A stretch of 6,012 nt of DNA from DATLBY01 sp035526665 (GTDB lineage Bacteria > Acidobacteriota > Terriglobia > Bryobacterales > Bryobacteraceae), in assembly GCA_035526665.1 (NCBI GenBank), contig DATLBY010000329.1:1-6012 (forward strand), written 5' to 3'. The stretch's first letter is position 1. Each line of letters begins with the position of its first letter. Positions 1 to 6,012 of the stretch are shown here, piece by piece. Both the position numbers and the translations under genes were made by a program. Under the pieces are notes generated by a model. It did not search any database. It saw nothing but the letters and a program-made list of their open reading frames with translations, and was not told where the DNA came from.

Positions 1-70
1 ACCCGAGGCCTCCGGCTGCGCGCCAACCTGTGACATACTATCCAGAATTATGATCAGCAAGGGGACGTTC
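1..70. other. Leader region upstream of the receptor gene, with a possible gene end
   Basis: This short stretch cannot be assigned with confidence. Reading from base 1 on the plus strand gives ten sense codons (TRGLRLRANL) and a TGA at 31-33. Nine of the ten end in G or C, as expected for a real gene tail here. The same codon boundaries read on the minus strand give a possible start, ATG at 36-34, followed by SQVGAQPEASG to the window edge, so a divergent gene is also possible. A third reading (plus frame 3) stops at 51-53, but its codons end in A or T too often to look coding. Bases 31-60 are AT-richer than the surroundings, as expected for a short intergenic spacer. No convincing -35/-10 pair was found. 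Confidence 0.3.
59..64 (+). promoter_or_regulatory. Ribosome binding site that favours the start at 71
   Basis: AAGGGG is a close match to the Shine-Dalgarno core and lies 6 bases before the ATG at 71. The earlier in-frame ATG at 50 has only AT-rich sequence (CATACTATCCAGAATT) before it and no purine-rich core. The site therefore favours the start at 71, which also gives a more typical signal peptide (MRYLSVTRL...). Confidence 0.6.
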
Positions 71-157
71 ATGCGATACCTTTCTGTTACGCGACTTGCG
101 GTTTATTGCGCGCTGCTGGCATTGCTCACCGGCGTGCTTCCTGAAAACCTTTCCGCC
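71..157 (+). other. Signal peptide of the TonB-dependent receptor
   Basis: The N-terminus has Arg2 and Arg8, then a hydrophobic core (LAVYCALLALLTGVL), then ENLSA before Gln30. Cleavage after Ala29 is the likeliest site, leaving a mature protein that starts QVLYGSVTG just before the beta-sandwich domain. Leu at -3 is not ideal, so the exact site is uncertain; Sec export as such is not in doubt for this family. Confidence 0.7.
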
Positions 158-3100
158 CAGGTGCTCTATGGCTCGGTGACCGGCACCATCACGGATGAAA
201 CGGGCGCGGTTGTGCCGGGCGCCAAACTCGCGCTGGTGAATGATCAGACCGGCCTGCGCCGCGAGGTGGAGACCGATGCGGCGGGAATCTACAGAGTCCT
301 CGATCTGCCCCAGGGCACCTACACGTTGGAGGCTGCCGCGACGGGCTTCCGGCCAATGAGGAAGACGAACATTAGCGTGGTCATCGGCCAGGTGAACGCA
401 CAGGACCTGCACCTGGTAGTCGGATCGGCCGCCCAGGAGATCACCGTTCAGGGCACCGCCGCCGTTCTGCAAACCCAGAAGGCCGATGTCCGCACCGAGA
501 TCACCGGAGAGGCAATCCGCAACCTGCCGCTCAATGTGTACCGAAACTTCCAGGCAGTGACTCTGCTAGCTCCGGGTGTATTCTCCATCTCGGCCCTGTC
601 CGACAGCTACCCGAACGGTTTGGCCAGCGGTCCTGAGCGTTCGCTCAGCATCTACTCAAACGGGCTGCCATCCCGCATCAACAACACACGCGTGGACGGC
701 GCGACCAGCATCAACATCTTCCTGCCCGACCACATGCTCATCATTCCGCCGGCCGAGACGGTTCAGGAGGTGAATGTCCAAACCGCCAGCTATGGCGTCG
801 AGAAGGGACTCACTGCCGGGGCGGCGACAGACGTGGTGACCAAGTCGGGAACGAACGAGTTCCACGGCTCACTCTATGCATTCCACACCGACAGTGCCCT
901 GATCGCACGGAACTTCTTCGACTTCAATCCGACCAAGGGCAAGCGCATTCACAACAACGACGGAGTAACTTTAGGCGGTCCGATCGTGCGGAAGAAGCTG
1001 TTCTTCTTTGCCAACTGGGACGGCTACTTCGAACGCAAGAGCACGGCCGGCAATGGCCTGCTGGCGCCGGTGGATTACCGCCGGGGCGACTACCGGGCGG
1101 CGCTCGGTCTGCCGCTGTTCGACAATCAGGGCCGGCCCGTGAGCGTCTGCACTACCGAAGGCGGCACGACGCAGCTACGTGAGGGAATGGTATTCGACCC
1201 GCTGACCGGCGACCGCACGAACGCCACCGGGCGCTGTGTATTCTCCAGCAACGGCCAGCTCAACGTGCTGCCGGCGGCGCGCTTGAATGCCGGAGCCCAG
1301 AAGTTCTGGCCGCGGCTGCGCGAGCCGCGGATCGCCGGACCCGTCAACCGGAATACGCCGTTCAACGACTTCTACACCATCGACCCGAAGTTCAACCGCA
1401 ACATCGGCATTGCGAAAATCGACTGGAACCGCAACGACCGGCACACCATCTGGGGAAAATGGAATCGCCAGGACTCCATGGTCGACACGCCGATGGAATT
1501 CGGCGCGGCAGGCGGCAGCTCGGGCTTCAGCGGAGACATCATCACTCAGATCGCCACCATCGGCCACACCTGGACCCTCTCTCCGTCCATGGTGCTGACC
1601 GGTCACTTCGGCATTGCCCGGCAGAAGACCGATACGATCGCGGGCAACGCGGGGGAGCCGCTCGGGCGCTCGGTGCTGGGCGTGCCCGGCATGAACGAGC
1701 CGTTGGATGACGTGCGCTATTCCGGGATGCCGAGAATCGGCATGGACGGCTGGACGGCGCTGGGGAATGCCGACAGCAGCGTACCCTACGTCCGGCGCGA
1801 CTGGACGTATACCATCTCGCAGAACCTCACCCATATGCGCGGCCGCCACGAGTTCCGCGTGGGCCTGGACGCGGGCGCGAATTACCTTAACCACTTTCAG
1901 CCGGAGTTATGTTGTATGCGCGGCTCGATGGATTTCTCGCAGGGGATCACATCCATCAACCTGCCCGCGAACCCGGCGACTCCCAGCAACGGCCAGTACA
2001 TGGAGTTGTACACGTCAGCCACGCCCGGCGCCGCCAACTTCGCAGGGCGCGGGTTTACCACGTACCTGCAAAACTCGGTCGCCGCGTTCAATTTGGGGCA
2101 GATGAGCCAGGCGCAGAAGAGCCTGCAGTTTATCGATTTCAACGCGCATTCCTGGCAGTACGGGCTCTATTTTGGCGACCGCATCAAAGTTACTCCGAAG
2201 CTGACGCTGGACCTGGGGCTGCGCTGGGAGTATTTCCCGCTGCTCACCCGCAACGGACGCGAGACGTTCGAGCGTTATGACCCGAACACCAATACGCTGC
2301 TGCTGGGCGGCCTAGCCGGCAATTCGAAGCACCTCGGAGTGACCACCAGCAAGAAGCTGTTTGCGCCCCGCGCCGGAATCGCCTACCGGGTGGACGACAA
2401 CACCGCGGTTCGCGTCGGATACGGCATCGCCTACGATTCCATGCCGATGGAGCGGCCGCTGCGCGGCTTTTATCCGCTCGTGATCGCGGCTTCGTACTTT
2501 AATCCGTCCACCTTCGTCAGCGGCTTTATGCCGTACACCGACTTTGCGTCCGGCATACCGGTCCTGCAAGGTCCCGATCTGTCCAGCGGAAAGCTCACGC
2601 CGCCGGGAAACGTCGAGATCCACTTCATGCCGGAGGGCCAGTTCAAGCGCGGCTACGTCCAATCCTGGAACTTCTCGATTGAGCGGAAGCTCCCGATGGA
2701 TATCCTGTTGAACGTCGCCTACGTCGGCAACCGCTTCGTTCACGAGATGAATGGACGCGATGTGAACGCTGCGCCCCTGGGCACCGGCAGCGCCGGCCAG
2801 CCGCTGGCCAAGTACGGACGCTTCATCACGACTCCTTCGTATGAAGGCTACCTCGATTCGAAATACCACTCGCTGCAGGTATCGGTGAACCGCCGCACGG
2901 CGCGCGGATTGTACCTGCAGGGCTCCTATACGTGGTCGCGGACGATGGCCTACAGCGACGACAACACCTACGGCAACGCGCTCCGATTCAACTGCCCTCC
3001 CTCGGCGGCGATGCCGGAGGGGTGCCTGAAACTGAACTATGCACCTACCAGTTTCGACCGCGCGCACATGTTGAAGGCGGCCTTTGTGTGGGAGCTGCCA

Positions 3101-3637
3101 TTCGGCCCGGGACGGACCTGGAACAGCGCGAGCCGGGTGCTGAACGCGATCGCCGGCGGCTGGCAGCTCAACGGGATCGTGACCGGGATGACGGGAGCGC
3201 CGCTGCAAATCAGTCAGAGCCGCAACGGACTGAACACACCGGGCACGCCGCAGAATCCGTTTGTGCTGCGCCAGCCGGAGTACATCAAGGACCAGGCCAA
3301 GTTCGACGCCTACAGCGGAATCTACTGGTTCAACCCGACGGCCTTCGTTCCCAACTTCACGTCGAACGAAATCGGCAACATACCGCGGCGCGTCTCCTGG
3401 CTGCGCGGACCCGGAGTGGCACAACTGGATGCGAGCCTCTTCCGGCACTTCCGCTGGAAGGAGCGGTTCGACTTTGAGGTGCGCGGGGAAGCGATGAATG
3501 TTTCGAATTCGACACACTACGGCGATCCGAACACCACCTGCACCGTGGTGGGCAACAGCTGTCTCGGCTCCTTCGGGCAGGTGCGCTCGGCCTACGGGCA
3601 GCGCATTGTACAACTCGGCGCGGTGGCAAGGTTTTAA
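71..3637 (+). CDS. TonB-dependent receptor, Oar-like, with carboxypeptidase-regulatory-like N-terminal domain
   Basis: This is an outer-membrane beta-barrel receptor of 1,188 residues that would import a ligand using TonB/ExbBD energy; the ligand is unknown. Starting at 71, residues 1-29 form a signal peptide. Residues 33-118 are a carboxypeptidase-regulatory-like beta-sandwich (GSVTGTITDETGAVVPGA, later DLPQGTYTLEA). A TonB-box-like EITVQ lies at 123-127. The plug follows to about 260, with NLPLN at 151-155, NNTRVDG at 204-210 and VTKSGTNEFHG at 256-266. The barrel then opens with the family-typical GGPIV and LFFFANWDG at 302-318. It ends in a terminal phenylalanine (QLGAVARF), the usual barrel-assembly signal. 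Length and domain order match the Oar-like receptors common in Acidobacteriota. An alternative ATG at 50 adds seven residues but lacks a ribosome binding site. The eight mature cysteines fall in four local pairs (360/389, 614/615, 975/985, 1157/1164), suggesting disulfides in surface loops. The stop overlaps the next start. The class call is secure; the substrate is inferred only from the esterase neighbour. Confidence 0.95.
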   Translation: MRYLSVTRLAVYCALLALLTGVLPENLSAQVLYGSVTGTITDETGAVVPGAKLALVNDQTGLRREVETDAAGIYRVLDLPQGTYTLEAAATGFRPMRKTNISVVIGQVNAQDLHLVVGSAAQEITVQGTAAVLQTQKADVRTEITGEAIRNLPLNVYRNFQAVTLLAPGVFSISALSDSYPNGLASGPERSLSIYSNGLPSRINNTRVDGATSINIFLPDHMLIIPPAETVQEVNVQTASYGVEKGLTAGAATDVVTKSGTNEFHGSLYAFHTDSALIARNFFDFNPTKGKRIHNNDGVTLGGPIVRKKLFFFANWDGYFERKSTAGNGLLAPVDYRRGDYRAALGLPLFDNQGRPVSVCTTEGGTTQLREGMVFDPLTGDRTNATGRCVFSSNGQLNVLPAARLNAGAQKFWPRLREPRIAGPVNRNTPFNDFYTIDPKFNRNIGIAKIDWNRNDRHTIWGKWNRQDSMVDTPMEFGAAGGSSGFSGDIITQIATIGHTWTLSPSMVLTGHFGIARQKTDTIAGNAGEPLGRSVLGVPGMNEPLDDVRYSGMPRIGMDGWTALGNADSSVPYVRRDWTYTISQNLTHMRGRHEFRVGLDAGANYLNHFQPELCCMRGSMDFSQGITSINLPANPATPSNGQYMELYTSATPGAANFAGRGFTTYLQNSVAAFNLGQMSQAQKSLQFIDFNAHSWQYGLYFGDRIKVTPKLTLDLGLRWEYFPLLTRNGRETFERYDPNTNTLLLGGLAGNSKHLGVTTSKKLFAPRAGIAYRVDDNTAVRVGYGIAYDSMPMERPLRGFYPLVIAASYFNPSTFVSGFMPYTDFASGIPVLQGPDLSSGKLTPPGNVEIHFMPEGQFKRGYVQSWNFSIERKLPMDILLNVAYVGNRFVHEMNGRDVNAAPLGTGSAGQPLAKYGRFITTPSYEGYLDSKYHSLQVSVNRRTARGLYLQGSYTWSRTMAYSDDNTYGNALRFNCPPSAAMPEGCLKLNYAPTSFDRAHMLKAAFVWELPFGPGRTWNSASRVLNAIAGGWQLNGIVTGMTGAPLQISQSRNGLNTPGTPQNPFVLRQPEYIKDQAKFDAYSGIYWFNPTAFVPNFTSNEIGNIPRRVSWLRGPGVAQLDASLFRHFRWKERFDFEVRGEAMNVSNSTHYGDPNTTCTVVGNSCLGSFGQVRSAYGQRIVQLGAVARF
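170..424 (+). other. Carboxypeptidase-regulatory-like domain of the receptor
   Basis: Residues 34-118 of the receptor show the classic pattern GxVTGTITDETGAVVPGAKL, then TDAAGIYRVLDLPQGTYTLEA, then an FRP...V segment and LHLVVG. This is a small beta-sandwich found ahead of the plug in SusC- and Oar-type receptors. Its role is not well defined; it may help with periplasmic contacts. The TonB-box-like EITVQ follows directly, placing the box after this domain rather than at the mature N-terminus. Confidence 0.85.
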
Positions 3638-3642
3638 TGATG
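3628..3642 (+). promoter_or_regulatory. Ribosome binding site and TAATG stop-start overlap coupling the two genes
   Basis: The receptor stop TAA (3635-3637) shares its last base with the ATG at 3637, and a second ATG follows at 3640. AAGG at 3628-3631, inside the last receptor codons, lies 5 bases before the first ATG and 8 before the second, so either could be used; the second has slightly better spacing. The arrangement leaves no room for a separate promoter or terminator and points to translational coupling. Confidence 0.65.
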
Positions 3643-3699
3643 AAACGGACTATAGCGATTCTTCTCCTCGTATGGCCGCTGGCGGGCACGGCTTTGGCG
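3637..3699 (+). other. Signal peptide of the two-module hydrolase
   Basis: MMKRT supplies the positive start, IAILLLVWPLAG the hydrophobic core, and TALA before Gln22 a standard Ala-X-Ala type I cleavage site (after Ala21). There is no cysteine at the cleavage site, so this is not a lipoprotein signal. The protein is expected in the periplasm or outside the cell. Confidence 0.85.
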
Positions 3700-6012
3700 C
3701 AGGACGCCGTGACGGAGCGGCGCAAACGCGACCTAGAGCATTTCCTGAAGACCTTCCCGCCGAGCAGAACTCCGGCTACCGGGCGGATCAACGCTTACGA
3801 CAAAACCTGGGAAGAGTGGGTGCGTCGCACCGGGGAGCTGCCGCCGGATTTCCAGTCGATGCCATCCATCGCCGGGCTGCCGGACCCGCTGCTGATGCAG
3901 GAGAACGGCCGAACAAGGCAGGTCCGCACGCCGGCCGAGTGGGAGCACCAGAAGAAGTGGCTGCGGTCGCAAATCGAGCAATGGATGTTCGGCCACATGC
4001 CGCCCGCTCCCGGCAATCTGCGCGGGGTGGTCACCGGAACCGAGAAGGAAGGCGACGTGACCATCCGCCACGTACGGCTGGAGTTCGGGCCGGAACACCG
4101 TGGAACCCTGCGCGTGGAGCTGATGATCCCGCCGGGGCCGGGTCCGTTTCCGGTGTTCATGACCAATCATCCGCGCACCCGCCCCTGGGTGGCGACGGCA
4201 GTCCGCCGCGGCTACATTGGCTGCATTTACTATGCGGCCGATCCTTATTACGGCAACGACGACGACTCGGATAAGTTCGTTGAGCTGTACCCCAAGTACG
4301 ACTTCCCGGTACTGGCGCGCTGGGCCTGGGCCGGCATGCGGGCCATCGATTACCTGTACACCCTGCCGCAGGTCGACAAGAAGAAGATTGGACTCGCCGG
4401 GCACTCGCGCAACGGCAAGCAAGCGCTGCTGGCGGCCGCTTTCGACGAGCGCATCGGGGCGGTGATTCCCTCCAGCGGCAACACCGGCGAGTGCGATCCC
4501 TGGCGCTACACGACCGACATGTTCTCCAACGAGAGCATCCAACTACTCGCTGGAGCGCAGCCGCACTGGTTCACTCCGCGCCTGCGGTTCTTTGCCGGCC
4601 GCGAGGACAAGCTGCCGGTGGATCAGCATACGTTGATGGCGCTGGTGGCGCCGCGCGGCTGCATGATGTACACCGCGTACTCGGAATCGGCGAGCAATCC
4701 CTTTGGATACGAGCAGGGCTACCGCGCCGCCAAGCGCGTGTATGATTTCCTGGGCAGCGACAATCTCTGGCTGCACCTGCGCGCGGGCGAGCATCCCACC
4801 ACGGCGGGCGATATCGAGAACTTTATCGATTTCTTCGACACCGTTTTCAAGCGCAAGGCGTACCCGAAATGGGAGACCTGGACGCACGGCTATACGTTCG
4901 CCGATTGGCGTAAGCTCTCGGGCGAAACCATCGACCCGCTGAAGTATCCGAAGCGGGAGGTGGGAGCATCGTTGCAATCGGTCACGACTCCGCAGGCCTG
5001 GGACGAGAAGCGGAAGTCGCTGCGCCGCAACCTGCTGTGGGCGCTGGGCGAAGAACCAGCCGGACTTCAGTTCCCTGCCAGGAGCGAGTTAGCCGGACAT
5101 GCTCCCATGACGGACAACGGTTGGCTGGCTGGACTGTTCAACCGTCCCACCCCCCGCGGCCCGATGGAAGCGCGTCTCGCCAAGGATGGAATGGGAGTTA
5201 GCCTGATCGGCTTCGGCGACGACCTTCAAGGGACGCTGTTTTATCCGCTGGGCGAAGGCGGAAAGCCGAAGTCCGGAAAGCTGCCCGTAGTGGTGTGGCT
5301 GCATCCCTACACGTATCAGAACGGCTGGTCCGCCGCATCGCCTTGGTCGAGCTCGGGCGGTGGTTACGGGGCGGATGTCCGGCCGAGTTTTCCGGAGCTG
5401 GTTAAGCGTGGCTTCGCGGTGCTGGCCTTCGATCAGCTGGGCTTCGGCACGCGTGTGCTGGATGCGCGCAAGTTTTACGAGCGATACCCGAAATGGTCGT
5501 TGATGGGCAAGATGGTGGCCGACACACGGGCGGCCATCGGAGCCGTCGCGGCCTTGGACGTGATCGATCCGGAGCGGGTTTACCTGCTCGGCTACGCCTT
5601 GGGCGCCAAGGTGGGATTGATGACGGCGGCACTGGACGACCGTGTCCGCGGCGTGGCTTCGATTTGTGGCGTGGATGCGCTGCGGCTGAGCACCCCCAAC
5701 AAGGGGACCGAGGGCCTGGGACACTATTCCGATCTGCACGGGCTGCTGCCGAAGCTCGGGTTCTTCGCGGGGAACGAAGCTCGGGTTCCCTTCGATTACG
5801 ACGAGGTAGTCGCCTTAGCCGCGCCGCGGCCCGCCTTGATCGTCGCGCCCACAAAGGACCGGTACGCCCGAATCGCGGATGTCCAGCGGGAGTTGGACGC
5901 GGCGGGCGGCGTCTATCGCACTCTCGGTCACCGGCTGGAGGTCTGGACGCCGGATGATTTCAACCGCTTCCCCGTGCGGCTGCAGCAGCAGGTCTACGAC
6001 TGGCTCGCCAAG
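3637..6012 (+). CDS. Secreted two-module alpha/beta-hydrolase: CE15-like (glucuronoyl esterase-like) module fused to a probable pseudo-hydrolase module (3' end off the window)
   Basis: The frame stays open for 792 codons to the window edge. The last residues (QQVYDWLAK) resemble the final helix of an alpha/beta-hydrolase, so little is probably missing. Residues 1-21 are a Sec signal peptide. Module 1 (about 75-430) looks like bacterial carbohydrate esterase family 15: LPDPL at 81-85, EQWMFGHMPP near 114-123, WAWAGMR at 229-235, the nucleophile elbow GHSRNGK at 255-261 (Ser257), CDPWR at 286-290, LPVDQH at 326-331, ALVAPR at 335-340 and candidate His386 in GEHPT. Family knowledge suggests Arg258 helps stabilise the oxyanion and Lys261 contacts the uronate. 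The fungal-type glutamate, 23 residues after the nucleophile, is Ser280 here; Glu350 after the next strand is the likely replacement acid. An acidic loop (NDDDSD, 207-212) is also notable. Module 2 (about 450-792) has a second elbow, GYALG at 652-656, with Ala654 in place of serine. Hydrolysis of a uronate ester in plant cell-wall material is plausible but inferred; another ester substrate is possible. The fold assignment is firmer than the substrate. Confidence 0.85.
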   Translation, partial: MMKRTIAILLLVWPLAGTALAQDAVTERRKRDLEHFLKTFPPSRTPATGRINAYDKTWEEWVRRTGELPPDFQSMPSIAGLPDPLLMQENGRTRQVRTPAEWEHQKKWLRSQIEQWMFGHMPPAPGNLRGVVTGTEKEGDVTIRHVRLEFGPEHRGTLRVELMIPPGPGPFPVFMTNHPRTRPWVATAVRRGYIGCIYYAADPYYGNDDDSDKFVELYPKYDFPVLARWAWAGMRAIDYLYTLPQVDKKKIGLAGHSRNGKQALLAAAFDERIGAVIPSSGNTGECDPWRYTTDMFSNESIQLLAGAQPHWFTPRLRFFAGREDKLPVDQHTLMALVAPRGCMMYTAYSESASNPFGYEQGYRAAKRVYDFLGSDNLWLHLRAGEHPTTAGDIENFIDFFDTVFKRKAYPKWETWTHGYTFADWRKLSGETIDPLKYPKREVGASLQSVTTPQAWDEKRKSLRRNLLWALGEEPAGLQFPARSELAGHAPMTDNGWLAGLFNRPTPRGPMEARLAKDGMGVSLIGFGDDLQGTLFYPLGEGGKPKSGKLPVVVWLHPYTYQNGWSAASPWSSSGGGYGADVRPSFPELVKRGFAVLAFDQLGFGTRVLDARKFYERYPKWSLMGKMVADTRAAIGAVAALDVIDPERVYLLGYALGAKVGLMTAALDDRVRGVASICGVDALRLSTPNKGTEGLGHYSDLHGLLPKLGFFAGNEARVPFDYDEVVALAAPRPALIVAPTKDRYARIADVQRELDAAGGVYRTLGHRLEVWTPDDFNRFPVRLQQQVYDWLAK
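3859..4926 (+). other. CE15-like catalytic module
   Basis: Residues 75-430 cover one complete alpha/beta-hydrolase with candidate Ser257, Glu350 and His386. GHSRNGK differs from the fungal GCSRNGK motif by His for Cys, a form that, as I recall the family, occurs in bacterial members. Tryptophan and arginine of WR (289-290) and Lys261, residues typical of the substrate pocket, are retained. The boundaries are estimates from motif spacing. Confidence 0.7.
4981..6012 (+). other. Second alpha/beta-hydrolase module, probably catalytically inactive
   Basis: Residues 449-792 begin with a helix of the type that opens many secreted esterase modules (AWDEKRKSLRRNLLWALGEEP, 454-474). A strand and oxyanion-type turn VVVWLHP lies at 551-557, AFDQLGFG at 597-604, and the elbow position GYALGAK at 652-658. 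LAAPRPALIVAPTKD at 727-741 contains Asp741, the usual acid position. The nucleophile is Ala654 (codon GCC at 5596-5598). After the last strand (LEVW, 767-770) the expected histidine position falls in PDDFNRF, where Asn776 stands instead. Two of three catalytic positions therefore look lost while the core fold remains. A structural or substrate-binding role is an inference. Confidence 0.65.

Noticed and set aside
29..53. Possible promoter (TGTGACA and TACTAT) and an ATGA overlap at 50-53 with an upstream frame
   Set aside because: The -35-like and -10-like elements do not have workable spacing. The frame ending at 51-53 has codons ending mostly in A or T, unlike genes here, so the ATGA overlap is probably chance and does not support a start at 50.
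1175..1894. Minus-strand open frame (239 codons) opposite the receptor
   Set aside because: Same reason: it is antisense to a well-supported coding region, with low-complexity composition and no family signature.
2312..3613. Long minus-strand open frame (433 codons) opposite the receptor barrel
   Set aside because: It lies wholly opposite a receptor with recognisable domains. Its translation is rich in Arg, Ala, Val and His with no recognisable motif, as expected for the antisense of a GC-rich gene.
3498..4274. Plus-strand open frame (258 codons) spanning the receptor-esterase junction
   Set aside because: It is out of frame with both real genes, and its product shows no coherent motif. The frame starting at 3637 has a signal peptide and hydrolase motifs.
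3733..4542. Minus-strand open frame (269 codons) opposite the esterase
   Set aside because: The plus strand here encodes the CE15-like module with clear motifs, including Ser257; the minus-strand product shows no domain.
5596..5598. Ala654 explained as a sequencing error of a serine codon (GCC for TCC)
   Set aside because: One base change would restore serine, so this is possible. However, the histidine position also appears lost and the frame is otherwise clean, so real degeneration of the module is the better reading.

Overview
The window looks like a piece of a GC-rich Gram-negative chromosome, most probably from an Acidobacteriota species of the Bryobacterales/Solibacter type. That placement is inferred. 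It rests on the Oar-like TonB-dependent receptor with a carboxypeptidase-regulatory-like N-terminus, about 1,190 residues long (a family strongly expanded in that phylum), and on the strong G/C preference at third codon positions.

Layout: bases 1-70 are a short leader that may hold the end of an upstream gene or the start of a divergent one. Bases 71-3637 encode a complete TonB-dependent outer-membrane receptor. Bases 3637-6012 encode a secreted protein with two alpha/beta-hydrolase modules that runs off the right edge and probably lacks only a few residues. Its first ATG shares a base with the receptor stop codon (TAATG), so the two genes are almost certainly co-transcribed and probably translationally coupled. 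There is no gene-free stretch over 300 bases. I see no RNA gene, mobile element, CRISPR array, terminator or notable DNA repeat.

Working model (inference): the second protein is exported by Sec and acts in the periplasm or outside the cell. Its N-terminal module resembles carbohydrate esterase family 15 (glucuronoyl esterases, which cut ester bonds between glucuronate on xylan and lignin alcohols). The receptor would import a product or related ligand. No SusD-like protein lies in the window, as is usual for Oar-like receptors in this phylum.

The most interesting point is the C-terminal module of the esterase. It keeps the fold signatures of an alpha/beta-hydrolase, but the nucleophile serine is alanine and the expected histidine position appears to be asparagine. 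This suggests a catalytically dead partner module fused to a CE15-like module. The CE15-like module itself lacks the glutamate used by fungal family members and probably uses an acid from a different loop.
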